From positions 1 through 43,225 of the forward strand of contig CAYOIT010000020.1 in NCBI GenBank assembly GCA_964404035.1: a stretch of 43,225 bases of DNA. Direction: 5' to 3'. Of the stretch, positions 34,458 to 43,106 are shown piece after piece; the stretch's first letter is position 1; each line of letters starts with the position of its first letter. The translations under genes were made by a program, and so were the position numbers. The stretch is from CAMBRF01 sp964404035 (GTDB lineage: Bacteria > Verrucomicrobiota > Kiritimatiellia > CAIKKV01 > CAITUY01). Under the pieces are notes generated by a model. The model worked only from the letters and a program-made list of their open reading frames with translations, made no database searches and was not told where the DNA came from.

Positions 34458-35989
34458 AGCCTCCGACAACGAAGCCACCCAACATCCTTCTCATTACTTC
34501 GGATCAGCATCATCCGAACGCTTTGGGCGCAGTCGACCCGCGCCTGAAGACGCCGGCGCTCGACCGCTTGTGCGGCGAGGGGGCGCGGTTCGAGCGGGCC
34601 TATACGTGCAACCCGACCTGTACGCCGGCCCGGGCGAGCATCATCACCGGCATGTACCCGTCACAGCATGGCGCCTGGGCGTTGGGCACCAAACTGTTTG
34701 AGGACGTGCCCACGCTGGGCGCACAGCTGGCCAGGGCGGGCTACTATACCGGACTTGTCGGGAAGGCCCATTTTCAGCCGTTGGCCTCCAAAGCGGGCAT
34801 GGAGTCGATCGAATGCCAGCCCACGCTTCGCGACCTGGAGTTCTGGCGCGGATTCCGAGGGCCTTGGTATGGCTTCGACCATGTGGAAACAGCCCGTATG
34901 CATACGGCCGAGAGCCATGCCGGGGGCCACTATGCGCTCTGGATGGAATCCAAGGGCCTGAAGAACTGGCGCGACTACTTTGAGGACTTCCCGTACAACG
35001 AGGAAAAGGTCAGGCGGATCCATGCCAGCCGCACCTGGGACCTGCCTGAGGAGTTCCATTACACAACGTGGACCGGCGAGAGGACCATCGCCCAGATGCG
35101 CGAGGCCGGCGCGCAGAATCAGCCGTTCTTCATCTGGTCCAGCTTTCACGACCCGCATCCCCCGTATCTTGTTCCGGAGCCCTGGGCCAGCCTGTATGAC
35201 CCGGCGGCGATGGAGCCGGGGCGCCTCACGCCGGGGGAGCATGACAGCAATCCAGAGCACTTTCGCCGGACCCAGGAATCGGGCCACGACTGGTGGGCCG
35301 AGGCGCGCCGCGGGGAAGGGGGCGTGCATGGCGGACACTGCCAGCTTCGCGACGAGGGCGAGCTGCGCCGGGATATCGCCACCTACTTCGGCATGATCAG
35401 TTTCATGGACGAGCATATTGGCCGCATTCTTGCGGAACTCGACCGTTCGGGGCAGGCAGAGAACACCATCGTTATCTTCACAACCGATCACGGACACTTT
35501 CTCGGGCAGCACGGACTGACCGCCAAGGCGATTCACATGTACGAGGATCTGATTCGTATTCCCTTCCTGGCTCGCTGGCCCGGCCAGGTGCCGGCCGGGC
35601 TGGTTTCGCCGGCCTTGCAGAACCTGGTTGACCTGGCCCCCACGTTACTCGCCGCGGCCGGTCTTGAGATTCCCGGGCTGATGACAGGAGTCAACCAGCT
35701 CAGTGCCTGGCGCGGCGACACGCCGGCCCGCACCTGGTCGGTGACGGAGAATCATCACGGTTGGCGCCGTTTCCATATGCGGACCTACGTGAACGCGCGC
35801 TACAAGCTGACCATTTACCGGACCGGCTTGGATGGGGAGCTCTTCGATCTCGTCGAGGACCCCGGTGAGATCCGGAACTTGTGGCACGATCCTTCCGCGC
35901 GAGTCGTCAAGGCTGAGCTCATGGAGGAATTCCTGCAGGCGACCCTCCAGATGGAACCGGAGCGGATGCCGCGGATTGCGGGAGCGTGA
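34454..35989 (+). CDS. Sulfatase (S1 family, CTPAR type) without signal peptide
   Basis: The 511-aa protein has NILLITSDQHHPNALG in place of the usual ADDLG, resembling the choline-sulfatase/phosphonate-hydrolase side of the family. The site is CTPAR (Cys56), with the Ala variant still permitted by formylglycine-generating enzymes. Other motifs are GKAHFQPL, FFIWSSFHDPHPPY, VIFTTDHGHFLGQHGL and RIPFLARWPG. No signal peptide is present, so it is predicted cytoplasmic. The ATG at 34454 overlaps the previous stop; a TTG at 34448 is the only upstream choice. It is the last gene of the operon. Confidence 0.94.
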   Translation: MKPPTTKPPNILLITSDQHHPNALGAVDPRLKTPALDRLCGEGARFERAYTCNPTCTPARASIITGMYPSQHGAWALGTKLFEDVPTLGAQLARAGYYTGLVGKAHFQPLASKAGMESIECQPTLRDLEFWRGFRGPWYGFDHVETARMHTAESHAGGHYALWMESKGLKNWRDYFEDFPYNEEKVRRIHASRTWDLPEEFHYTTWTGERTIAQMREAGAQNQPFFIWSSFHDPHPPYLVPEPWASLYDPAAMEPGRLTPGEHDSNPEHFRRTQESGHDWWAEARRGEGGVHGGHCQLRDEGELRRDIATYFGMISFMDEHIGRILAELDRSGQAENTIVIFTTDHGHFLGQHGLTAKAIHMYEDLIRIPFLARWPGQVPAGLVSPALQNLVDLAPTLLAAAGLEIPGLMTGVNQLSAWRGDTPARTWSVTENHHGWRRFHMRTYVNARYKLTIYRTGLDGELFDLVEDPGEIRNLWHDPSARVVKAELMEEFLQATLQMEPERMPRIAGA

Positions 35990-36006
35990 TACTGTCAGAT
36001 ATGTGT
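35989..36006 (+). promoter_or_regulatory. Shared upstream motif, copy 2
   Basis: Second occurrence of ATANTGTCAGATANNTGT, immediately after the operon's last stop and 79 bases before the ATG at 36086. Fifteen of 18 positions match the copy at 18319-18336, and the distance to the start codon is also similar. Confidence 0.45.
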
Positions 36007-36085
36007 CTAGCGAGAGTCACGGGCACCAGCCATGCTACAGTAATGCCAGTTTCCTTTGGGTGAGCATGGAAATGGGGGCCCCTGT

Positions 36086-39000
36086 ATGTCGGAGACGCTG
36101 CGTCCTTTGAGATCAAGCGCTGTGTGGAAGGCGGTTCGCCTGCCGATTGCCATGACAGCGCTGTGCTTCGGCGCACTTATCTCAGAGGCCCAAAGCGTGG
36201 GTGATCTGGAGCCTGGATCGAAAAAGCTGCTGCGCGTCGTTGAAACAACGCTCCAGCCGCGAATCACCGCCAGTCTGGATTTGCAGCGCGCCGATCTGGA
36301 GTCCGCCGGCTGGACGGTGGCGGATGTGACCTGGCCGAAGCGGGATGTGAATGACCCCCTGGCCCACGTCCGGCTTGCCCATCACGTCATTTGGCCGAGA
36401 GTGCTGGCGTCGCCCGGACTTCACGTTTTTCTGGTCGGGCAACTGCCCATGCCGTATTCGGGGCTCTACATCAATCCCGATGGGCATCCTGACACCACCG
36501 GCGCCTATGCCTGTACCGCTTACTATGGCTGCCCGAGTACGGGTTGGACGGATGTGGGGAACAACACGGGATCGGCGTTGATGCCCCAACACCTTAACGT
36601 GCCCGGCGACGGGAAGTTCGATCAGCAGGTCATGCCCGGTCCCGTGCGTGCCTGTGTGGGCTTTCTCGATCTCATCTTTGCCCGGGCCCAGGATTGGGGC
36701 AGCGTGCTGAGCAAGGCGGAGTTCGAAACGCAGTGCTTTTCCAACTATTTCCAGCGTGTCCACGACTACCGGGGCGGAGCCTGGCAGCCGACAACGCTGG
36801 TGGGCAGCGGCGACTACAACGGCGGCGCCCCCAACGTGGCCATGCTTCAGTTCGCGGCCAATACCGTGGGCGAGACAAATTTCGCAACCTTCCAGAATAG
36901 CCTGACCATCGAGGAGTTGACGCCCTTCGGGGTGGACTATGACTTCAAAGCCATCACGCATGAGGTCACCTTCTGGTCGGCGAGAACCAAACCATGGGCT
37001 GTTCTCGACACCTACTATGGTTCCTATCAGATCGACTTTGGTTCGGACCGCCTGAATAACCCGCTGCTCGGCGGCGCCCTGGCGACCGGTTCGATCGGGT
37101 ATTCGTGGAAGTACGACTATATTTTCGATGGCAGGACCCTGGGGCAAATCTGGAACCGAAGCTTCGCGGAATACAGTGGCACCACCCTCAGGGTTCTCTA
37201 CGGGGATCCGACGGTGATGGTCCATCCAACTGGAAACCTCCATCCGGTGGCGAACGCGCAGTTTGTCTCCACCGCGGTTGACACACCTTTGGCCCTCCAC
37301 CTGTCCGGAAGCGACGCGAACGATGATGCGCTGGCCTACAGCAACGGCACGCCGGCCCATGGTTCGCTCTCAGGCACGGCGCCCGATATCACCTATGCTC
37401 CCGCCGCCGGGTATTGCGGACCGGACAGCTTCGTCTTCACCGCATCCGACGGCAGGTTGACCTCGCAGACGGCGACGGTAAGCATCGCTGTTCTTCCGGC
37501 CAGCGGCAACACGGCGCCGACGATCTCGACTATCGTCGACCAGACGACGTCCGAGGATACGGCCAAAGGCCCTGTCGCGTTCACGGTGGGGGATGCCCAG
37601 ACCGCCGCAGGCAGCCTGGTCGTCACTGCAACGTCCTCGAATACGACGCTGGTTCCGGACGGCAACCTGGTGCCGGGCGGTAGCGAAGCGAACCGGACGC
37701 TCACCCTAACGCCGACCGCCCAGCAGAACGGCACGACCAGGATCACGGTGAGCGTGTCCGATGGAACCCTGACGACGACCACCTCGTTCCTTCTGACCGT
37801 GACAGAGGTGAATGACCCGCCGCTAGTCACGATTACCAGCCCGGAAGATGGCAGCGCGGTGACGGCCCCGGCGACGATCACCATCAGGGCCGGCACGGCG
37901 GATGCGGATGGCGCGATCTCAAAGGTGGAGTTCTTCGCCGGCGCGACGAAACTGGGGGAGGACGTCTCGGAACCCTATAGTTACCGATGGGCTGGCATTT
38001 CAGCGGGGAACCATGCCCTTACGGCCGTGGCCAGTGACGACGCGGGCGGCTCAGGCACCTCAGCCGTTGTATCAGTGACGATCGGTTCGGCAGGCAATAC
38101 CGCCCCGACGATCTCCGACATTGCGGACCAGACCACGCGCATGGGCGTGACCAAGGCCGATCTCCCGTTCACGGTGGGCGATGCGGAGACGGCCGCCGGC
38201 AGCCTGACGATTACGGCGACCTCATCGAACACGATGCTGGTTCCGAATGATCACATCACCTTTGGCGGCAGTGGCTCCAACCGTACCGTAACCGTTATCC
38301 CGGCACCCGGGCAAAGCGGTGCCGCCATCATCGCCGTGACCGTTTCCGACGGCGCCCTGACCGCCCGTGACACGTTCACCCTGACCGTTGGGACCAACAG
38401 TCCGCCGGTGGCGCAGGGACAGGTCGTGACGACGGAAAAGAATGGGGCGAAGGCCATCACGCTTGTGGCGGCGGATGCGGATGGCGATACGCTGGCGTAC
38501 CTCATTACGGCCGGTCCCCTGCATGGAGCATTGTCCGGGGCGGCTCCGGCGGTGACTTACCTCCCCTCGGCCAACTATGTCGGGGGAGACAGCTTCACGT
38601 TCAGCGCGACTGACGGCCAGACCACCGGCCTGCCGGCGACCGTGACTATCCAGGTGACGGCGGGCCGCCAGGGTTCCTTCACCGTGGTGGACTGGGGAGG
38701 CACGTATTGCACGACCGCTCAGAACTACCGTCGCGCCATAACGACGGAAGTCAATACGGCGGATTACGGCGGCAGCAATCTGGTCAACGACGCCCGCCGG
38801 TACGTCCCGTTCAGCGACACTTCGCCGCTCTCGCCCGCGGCCAACTACAGCGGAACCAGCGCCAGCTTTTACGGGGGGTGGAACGCGATCTGTTACGACG
38901 CTGCCTTGGGGGCCAATGTGCCGCTCGGTAACCGGTTGAGAGTGGGGCCGGCCACGGGCGGACCAAACTTCATGGAATTTGGTTTTGCCAAAGCCCCCGT

Positions 39001-39460
39001 GACCGGCGAGGTCGCGGGGGTGGCGGTATGGGCCAAGCATGACTTCCTGGACGGCTGGAACCAGTCGCTGACCCTTACGTCGAACTGCACGCTGCGCATC
39101 TACGTCTGGAACAACATCCCCGGCGCGAAGAGTCGTCTGGTGGTGAAGGATGGGGCGCAGTATTACCTCAGCAAGAGCGCCTTCACCAATGTGGGATCCG
39201 GCTGGCTGACGATCGACAATCCCACCACTGAGACCTGGGCAACGTTCAACCCCGCCCATCCCGACCACCGGTTTAGCGAGATCGGCCCGTCCTTCGTGGT
39301 CCGCGCCTTTAGCGATGTGCAGGCGCTGGGGTACTACCAGGGAGGCACGATCGTGCTTCCGACCGGAACCACTACGCATGTCCTGCAGGTGTCAGAGGTG
39401 GAGTTCATGGCCGCGCCTTTTGCGCGCGCTGGAACGGCGACGTTTCTCATCGTGCGATGA
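36086..39460 (+). CDS. Secreted multidomain protein: gingipain-like N-terminus, Ig-like repeats, shared C-terminal module (1124 aa)
   Basis: A signal peptide (VWKAVRLPIAMTALCFGALISEAQS) leads into a region (about 35-370) reminiscent of caspase/C25 peptidase folds: HVFLVGQLPMP, LDTYYGSYQIDFG, LLGGALATGSIGYSW and LRVLYGDPTVMVHP. I do not see an unambiguous catalytic His/Cys pair, so it may be inactive. Ig-like domains follow at about 384-470, 474-575, 579-668, 670-769 and 771-858; the second and fourth are copies of one repeat. Residues from 867 form the VVDWGG module also present in the protein beyond the gap. The ATG at 36086 is chosen because it places the signal peptide correctly; a TTG at 36056 would add ten residues. 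The stop lies 6 bases before the assembly gap. Confidence 0.75.
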   Translation: MSETLRPLRSSAVWKAVRLPIAMTALCFGALISEAQSVGDLEPGSKKLLRVVETTLQPRITASLDLQRADLESAGWTVADVTWPKRDVNDPLAHVRLAHHVIWPRVLASPGLHVFLVGQLPMPYSGLYINPDGHPDTTGAYACTAYYGCPSTGWTDVGNNTGSALMPQHLNVPGDGKFDQQVMPGPVRACVGFLDLIFARAQDWGSVLSKAEFETQCFSNYFQRVHDYRGGAWQPTTLVGSGDYNGGAPNVAMLQFAANTVGETNFATFQNSLTIEELTPFGVDYDFKAITHEVTFWSARTKPWAVLDTYYGSYQIDFGSDRLNNPLLGGALATGSIGYSWKYDYIFDGRTLGQIWNRSFAEYSGTTLRVLYGDPTVMVHPTGNLHPVANAQFVSTAVDTPLALHLSGSDANDDALAYSNGTPAHGSLSGTAPDITYAPAAGYCGPDSFVFTASDGRLTSQTATVSIAVLPASGNTAPTISTIVDQTTSEDTAKGPVAFTVGDAQTAAGSLVVTATSSNTTLVPDGNLVPGGSEANRTLTLTPTAQQNGTTRITVSVSDGTLTTTTSFLLTVTEVNDPPLVTITSPEDGSAVTAPATITIRAGTADADGAISKVEFFAGATKLGEDVSEPYSYRWAGISAGNHALTAVASDDAGGSGTSAVVSVTIGSAGNTAPTISDIADQTTRMGVTKADLPFTVGDAETAAGSLTITATSSNTMLVPNDHITFGGSGSNRTVTVIPAPGQSGAAIIAVTVSDGALTARDTFTLTVGTNSPPVAQGQVVTTEKNGAKAITLVAADADGDTLAYLITAGPLHGALSGAAPAVTYLPSANYVGGDSFTFSATDGQTTGLPATVTIQVTAGRQGSFTVVDWGGTYCTTAQNYRRAITTEVNTADYGGSNLVNDARRYVPFSDTSPLSPAANYSGTSASFYGGWNAICYDAALGANVPLGNRLRVGPATGGPNFMEFGFAKAPVTGEVAGVAVWAKHDFLDGWNQSLTLTSNCTLRIYVWNNIPGAKSRLVVKDGAQYYLSKSAFTNVGSGWLTIDNPTTETWATFNPAHPDHRFSEIGPSFVVRAFSDVQALGYYQGGTIVLPTGTTTHVLQVSEVEFMAAPFARAGTATFLIVR
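37507..38390 (+). repeat. Duplicated Ig-like coding repeats within the 1124-aa gene
   Basis: The stretches from 37507 and from 38093 (about 300 bases each) encode near-copies: NTAPTIS...DQTT, FTVGDA(Q/E)TAAGSL, VTATSSNT...LVP, GGS..NRT, VTVSDG. A third, more diverged copy is at about 41602-41900 in the next gene. Confidence 0.7.
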
Positions 39461-39466
39461 GGGCCT

Positions 39467-39566
39467 NNNNNNNNNNNNNNNNNNNNNNNNNNNNNNNNNN
39501 NNNNNNNNNNNNNNNNNNNNNNNNNNNNNNNNNNNNNNNNNNNNNNNNNNNNNNNNNNNNNNNNNN
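39467..39566. other. Assembly gap (100 N)
   Basis: A run of exactly 100 N, the usual placeholder for a scaffold join of unknown size. Any open frame crossing it is artificial. Both flanking genes encode the same C-terminal module, so a repeat-caused break is plausible. Confidence 0.98.
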
Positions 39567-39578
39567 AAACTGGTCATT

Positions 39579-42500
39579 ATGTTGGCGATTGTCGTCTGGC
39601 TGGCCAAAGCCGCCGCCGCGGCGCAGCCGAACATCATTTTCATTCTCTGCGATGATTTGGGCTATGGCGATGTCGGGGTGCTGTTTCAGAACGGCCGCGC
39701 GGTCGGACTGCCGAAGCATGCGACCCCGCAACTGGACAAACTGGCCGCCGAGGGTCTGCAGTTGCGCCGTCACTACTGTCCTGCGCCGATGTGCGCCCCC
39801 TCGCGGGCGTCGTTGTTGACCGGTGTACACCAGGGGCATGCCACCGTTCGCAACTACATGCCCAGTGGAGCGTTGGAGGACACGCACACGGTGGGCACAG
39901 TACTGAAAAAGGCAGGCTATGCCACCGCGGTCATCGGCAAGTGGGGCCTGGCCGGAGCGGCGGACGGCACTAACCCTGCCACCTGGCCGGGGTATCCCAC
40001 GAAGCGCGGGTTCGATTACTTCCTCGGTTATCCGCTTCACTCCGCCCACGAACACTATCCCAAAGAGGGGCTTTCCAGTGGACCCGAGGAGGTGTGGGAG
40101 AACGACACCGAAATCTCGGGCACGCTTGACAAGTGTTACACCACCGACTTGTTCGCCGCCCGTGCGAAGAAATGGATTGTCGATCACCGCGCCGCGAGCC
40201 CCGACCAACCATTCTTTCTGTATCTGGCCTTTGACGCTCCGCATACCCCTCACCAGTTGCCAACGCAGGCCTACCCGGCGGGCGGCGGCCTGACCGGCGG
40301 CCTGCAATGGACCGGCACTCCGGGGGCGATGATCAACACGGCCAGCGGCACGGTGAATTCCTATGTTCATCCCGACTACGCCAACGCGACCTACGACCAT
40401 GACAACAACCCCGCCACGCCCGAGGTGGCGTGGGTGAACACTCCCGCCGAACCCGCCATGGCGCATGCTACCTCCATCCGCCGGATCGATGAGGCGGTAG
40501 GTGACTTGGCGAAACTGCTACAGGATCTCCAGATCGAGACCAACACCCTCGTGATCTTCACCTCGGACAACGGTCCCGCGACCCCCTGCGACTTTTTCGA
40601 CAGCTTCGGTCCGTTCGACGGCACGAAATTCGATTGCTGGGAAGGCGGCCTCCGCGAGCCGATGTTCGTGCGTTGGCCGGGCACGGTCGCCAGCAACCGC
40701 ATCAGCCACGCGGCGTCGCAGTTCCATGACTGGTTGCCGACGTTTGCCGAACTGGCCGGGCTGCCGGCCCCGGCCCACACCGATGGGGTGTCGCTCGTGC
40801 CCACGCTGAAAGGGGCGGGCATGCAACGCCCCAGCACGATCTATGTGGAGTACCAGGGCGGGATGGGGGGGGCCACGACGCCCGACTACCCCGAGTTCGA
40901 TCCGGCGCACCGCAACCGCGTGCGCGAGGAGATGCAGATGGTCTATGTCGGGGACTATGTGGGGGTGCGCTACAACATCCTTTCGCATGCCGACAACTTC
41001 GAAATCCACAACACCTTGATCGACCCGCAGGAGACCAATAATCTCGCCTCATCCCTCCCCGAGGTGCAACAGCAGATGAAGGACCGCGTACTCCAGTTGC
41101 GCAGGCCCGGTACCCATGCGACACCCTACGACAACGAACTGGTTCCACCCGCGAACCTTGTCACGGCCACGACCCAAGGCCTGGAGCACCGGGCTTACGA
41201 AGGGATGTACCCATGGGTGCCGGATTGTGTCACGTTGACGCCGGTGGCGCGGGGGGCTTCGGCCGGGATCGACCTTGCCGTGCGAACCCGCGATATCAAC
41301 ATCGGTCTGCTTTTCACCGGCTACCTCAGTGTCCCGGTAGACGGCGATTACACCTTCTATCTCGCCGCAGATAGCCGGGCGTTCCTGCGCCTGCACGAGG
41401 CCGTCGTCATTGACGCCGACTACGGCTATACGGGCGGCACAGAGATCAGCGCCGTAATGAAGCTCAAGGCTGGACTGCACCCGTTGCGCCTGGCCTACGC
41501 GCGCGGCGCCGGTGGCGTGCCGGGACTGGCCCTGAAATGGAGCGGGCCGGGTCTGGCCAAACAGGCCATTCCGAACAGCGCGTTTCTGCGCGATGAGACC
41601 GGGGCCCCGACTCTCAGTAATATCCCGGATCAGTTCGTCGGCGCCGGCACAGCCGCGGCCGATATTCTCTTCTTCGTGGGCGATACGGAGACGCCGGCGG
41701 GTAGTCTGGCGGTCACGGCGACGTCGTTGAACACGGTGCTGGTCCCGGCCGCCAACATCGTCCTCGGCGGCAGCGGCACGGATCGCACCCTGACGGTCAC
41801 TCCGGCGGTCAATCAGGGTGGATCCGCCACCATCGTGGTGACCGTCTCCGACGGTGTCCTTGCCGCCACCGACACGTTCATCCTGACCGTCACTGAAGGA
41901 ACGGGTGCGGCCGCCACGGTGGTGGATTGGGGTGGCAACTACGTGTCGGTCGCGCAGAATTTCGGGCGCACGGCGGTGTCCGAGAGTCCGGCGGCGAACT
42001 ATGGCGGCCTCACGAACACGGACGCCCGCAAGAGTGTCCCGTTCAGCGATTCGGCGCTGCCCTCCGAACGGCTCTCGCCCCTGGCGGGCTACGGCGGCAG
42101 CAGCTCCAACTTTTATGGTGGATGGACCTCCATTGTGTACGACCCACCGGTGGGGGGCACCACGCCCAACAGCAGCCTCCGTATTTTCGACAACGCTGCG
42201 AATGACTTCATTCAGTTTGTCGCAGGCAAGGGCAGCGCCTGGACGGGCGAGGCCGCTGCGGTGGCCTTGTGGATGAAGCCCGACTTCCTCGCGGGTGCCG
42301 GGGAACCGCTCTGTCTGACCGCGACTTGTACGCAGCGGATCAATATTGCCACCGGGGGTCTGGGGGCCTACCGGCTGGTGGTCAAGAACGGTCCACAGTA
42401 CTACGTCAGCGAGACCTCGAAAGCCGACGCAGGGTGGCTCACGGTGACGAATCCCGCGACGGAGAAGTGGGCCACCTTCAATCCAGCCACGGGGAACGGC

Positions 42501-43064
42501 CGGCTGAACGATATCGGCGTGTCCTACACCGCCCGCACCTTTGACGATGTGGAGGGGGTGGGGTACTTCTGGTCGTGCCCTTCCGGCACGGTCCGTTCAA
42601 CCACTGTGAATCTTCGAATCCAGGACGTGGAACTCATGGCGGCCGCCTTCATGGTCCGGCCGCCGTCGATGCTGGACCTCGACACCGATGGGATGGACGA
42701 CACGTGGGAAATCGCGCATTTTGGCGCGACGAACGCGGCGAACGGCGGGGCGGACGCCGACTGGGATGGCGATGGTCTTGTGAACCATGCCGAGTTCATA
42801 GCCGGCACGTCACCGACGAACCGTGCCAGTCTGTTCGGTGTCACGCAGATCATGGCCCCGGAGTCGGGCCGGTTCGCGCTTGCGTGGGACAGCATTACCG
42901 GACGATACTACACAATAGAAACCGGTGCGGCGCTGCATCCATCGGCCTGGTCAAACTGCGTCGGCGGCGTCCACCTTCCGGGCGTTGGCGGGCGGATGAC
43001 ATGGACCAGTGCGCCCCCGGATGAGGTGAATTCGTTTTTCAGACTTCGGGCGATATGGCCGTGA
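39579..43064 (+). CDS. Multidomain exported sulfatase with PA14, Ig-like, VVDWGG module and calcium-loop tail (1161 aa)
   Basis: The protein begins MLAIVVWLAKAAAAAQP, a likely signal peptide, though the true start may be in the gap. The sulfatase domain (about 16-500) has NIIFILCDDLGYGDVG, CAPSR with Cys72, GKWGLAG, FFLYLAFDAPHTP, FTSDNGPATP and EGGLREPMFVRWPG. A PA14-like domain follows (about 550-674: YLSVPVDGDYTFYLAADS, HPLRLAYARG), then one Ig-like repeat (675-774) and the VVDWGG module (781-1025). Next come acidic loops like thrombospondin-type calcium sites (DLDTDGMDD, ADWDGDGLVNHAEF). The last segment (YYTIETGAALHPSAW...FFRLRAIWP) is a C-terminal style common in Verrucomicrobia-type secreted proteins. 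At 1161 aa it is more than twice normal sulfatase length. Confidence 0.87.
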   Translation: MLAIVVWLAKAAAAAQPNIIFILCDDLGYGDVGVLFQNGRAVGLPKHATPQLDKLAAEGLQLRRHYCPAPMCAPSRASLLTGVHQGHATVRNYMPSGALEDTHTVGTVLKKAGYATAVIGKWGLAGAADGTNPATWPGYPTKRGFDYFLGYPLHSAHEHYPKEGLSSGPEEVWENDTEISGTLDKCYTTDLFAARAKKWIVDHRAASPDQPFFLYLAFDAPHTPHQLPTQAYPAGGGLTGGLQWTGTPGAMINTASGTVNSYVHPDYANATYDHDNNPATPEVAWVNTPAEPAMAHATSIRRIDEAVGDLAKLLQDLQIETNTLVIFTSDNGPATPCDFFDSFGPFDGTKFDCWEGGLREPMFVRWPGTVASNRISHAASQFHDWLPTFAELAGLPAPAHTDGVSLVPTLKGAGMQRPSTIYVEYQGGMGGATTPDYPEFDPAHRNRVREEMQMVYVGDYVGVRYNILSHADNFEIHNTLIDPQETNNLASSLPEVQQQMKDRVLQLRRPGTHATPYDNELVPPANLVTATTQGLEHRAYEGMYPWVPDCVTLTPVARGASAGIDLAVRTRDINIGLLFTGYLSVPVDGDYTFYLAADSRAFLRLHEAVVIDADYGYTGGTEISAVMKLKAGLHPLRLAYARGAGGVPGLALKWSGPGLAKQAIPNSAFLRDETGAPTLSNIPDQFVGAGTAAADILFFVGDTETPAGSLAVTATSLNTVLVPAANIVLGGSGTDRTLTVTPAVNQGGSATIVVTVSDGVLAATDTFILTVTEGTGAAATVVDWGGNYVSVAQNFGRTAVSESPAANYGGLTNTDARKSVPFSDSALPSERLSPLAGYGGSSSNFYGGWTSIVYDPPVGGTTPNSSLRIFDNAANDFIQFVAGKGSAWTGEAAAVALWMKPDFLAGAGEPLCLTATCTQRINIATGGLGAYRLVVKNGPQYYVSETSKADAGWLTVTNPATEKWATFNPATGNGRLNDIGVSYTARTFDDVEGVGYFWSCPSGTVRSTTVNLRIQDVELMAAAFMVRPPSMLDLDTDGMDDTWEIAHFGATNAANGGADADWDGDGLVNHAEFIAGTSPTNRASLFGVTQIMAPESGRFALAWDSITGRYYTIETGAALHPSAWSNCVGGVHLPGVGGRMTWTSAPPDEVNSFFRLRAIWP

Positions 43065-43106
43065 TGCGTGGCGCAGACCCGGGGAGCGGCGGGAAAGGAC
43101 GATATC

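Noticed and set aside
39315..43064. One 1249-aa frame covering the end of the 1124-aa gene, the N run and the large sulfatase
   Set aside because: It reads through 100 N, and its first part is a different frame of the upstream gene. The real genes end at 39460 and begin at about 39579.
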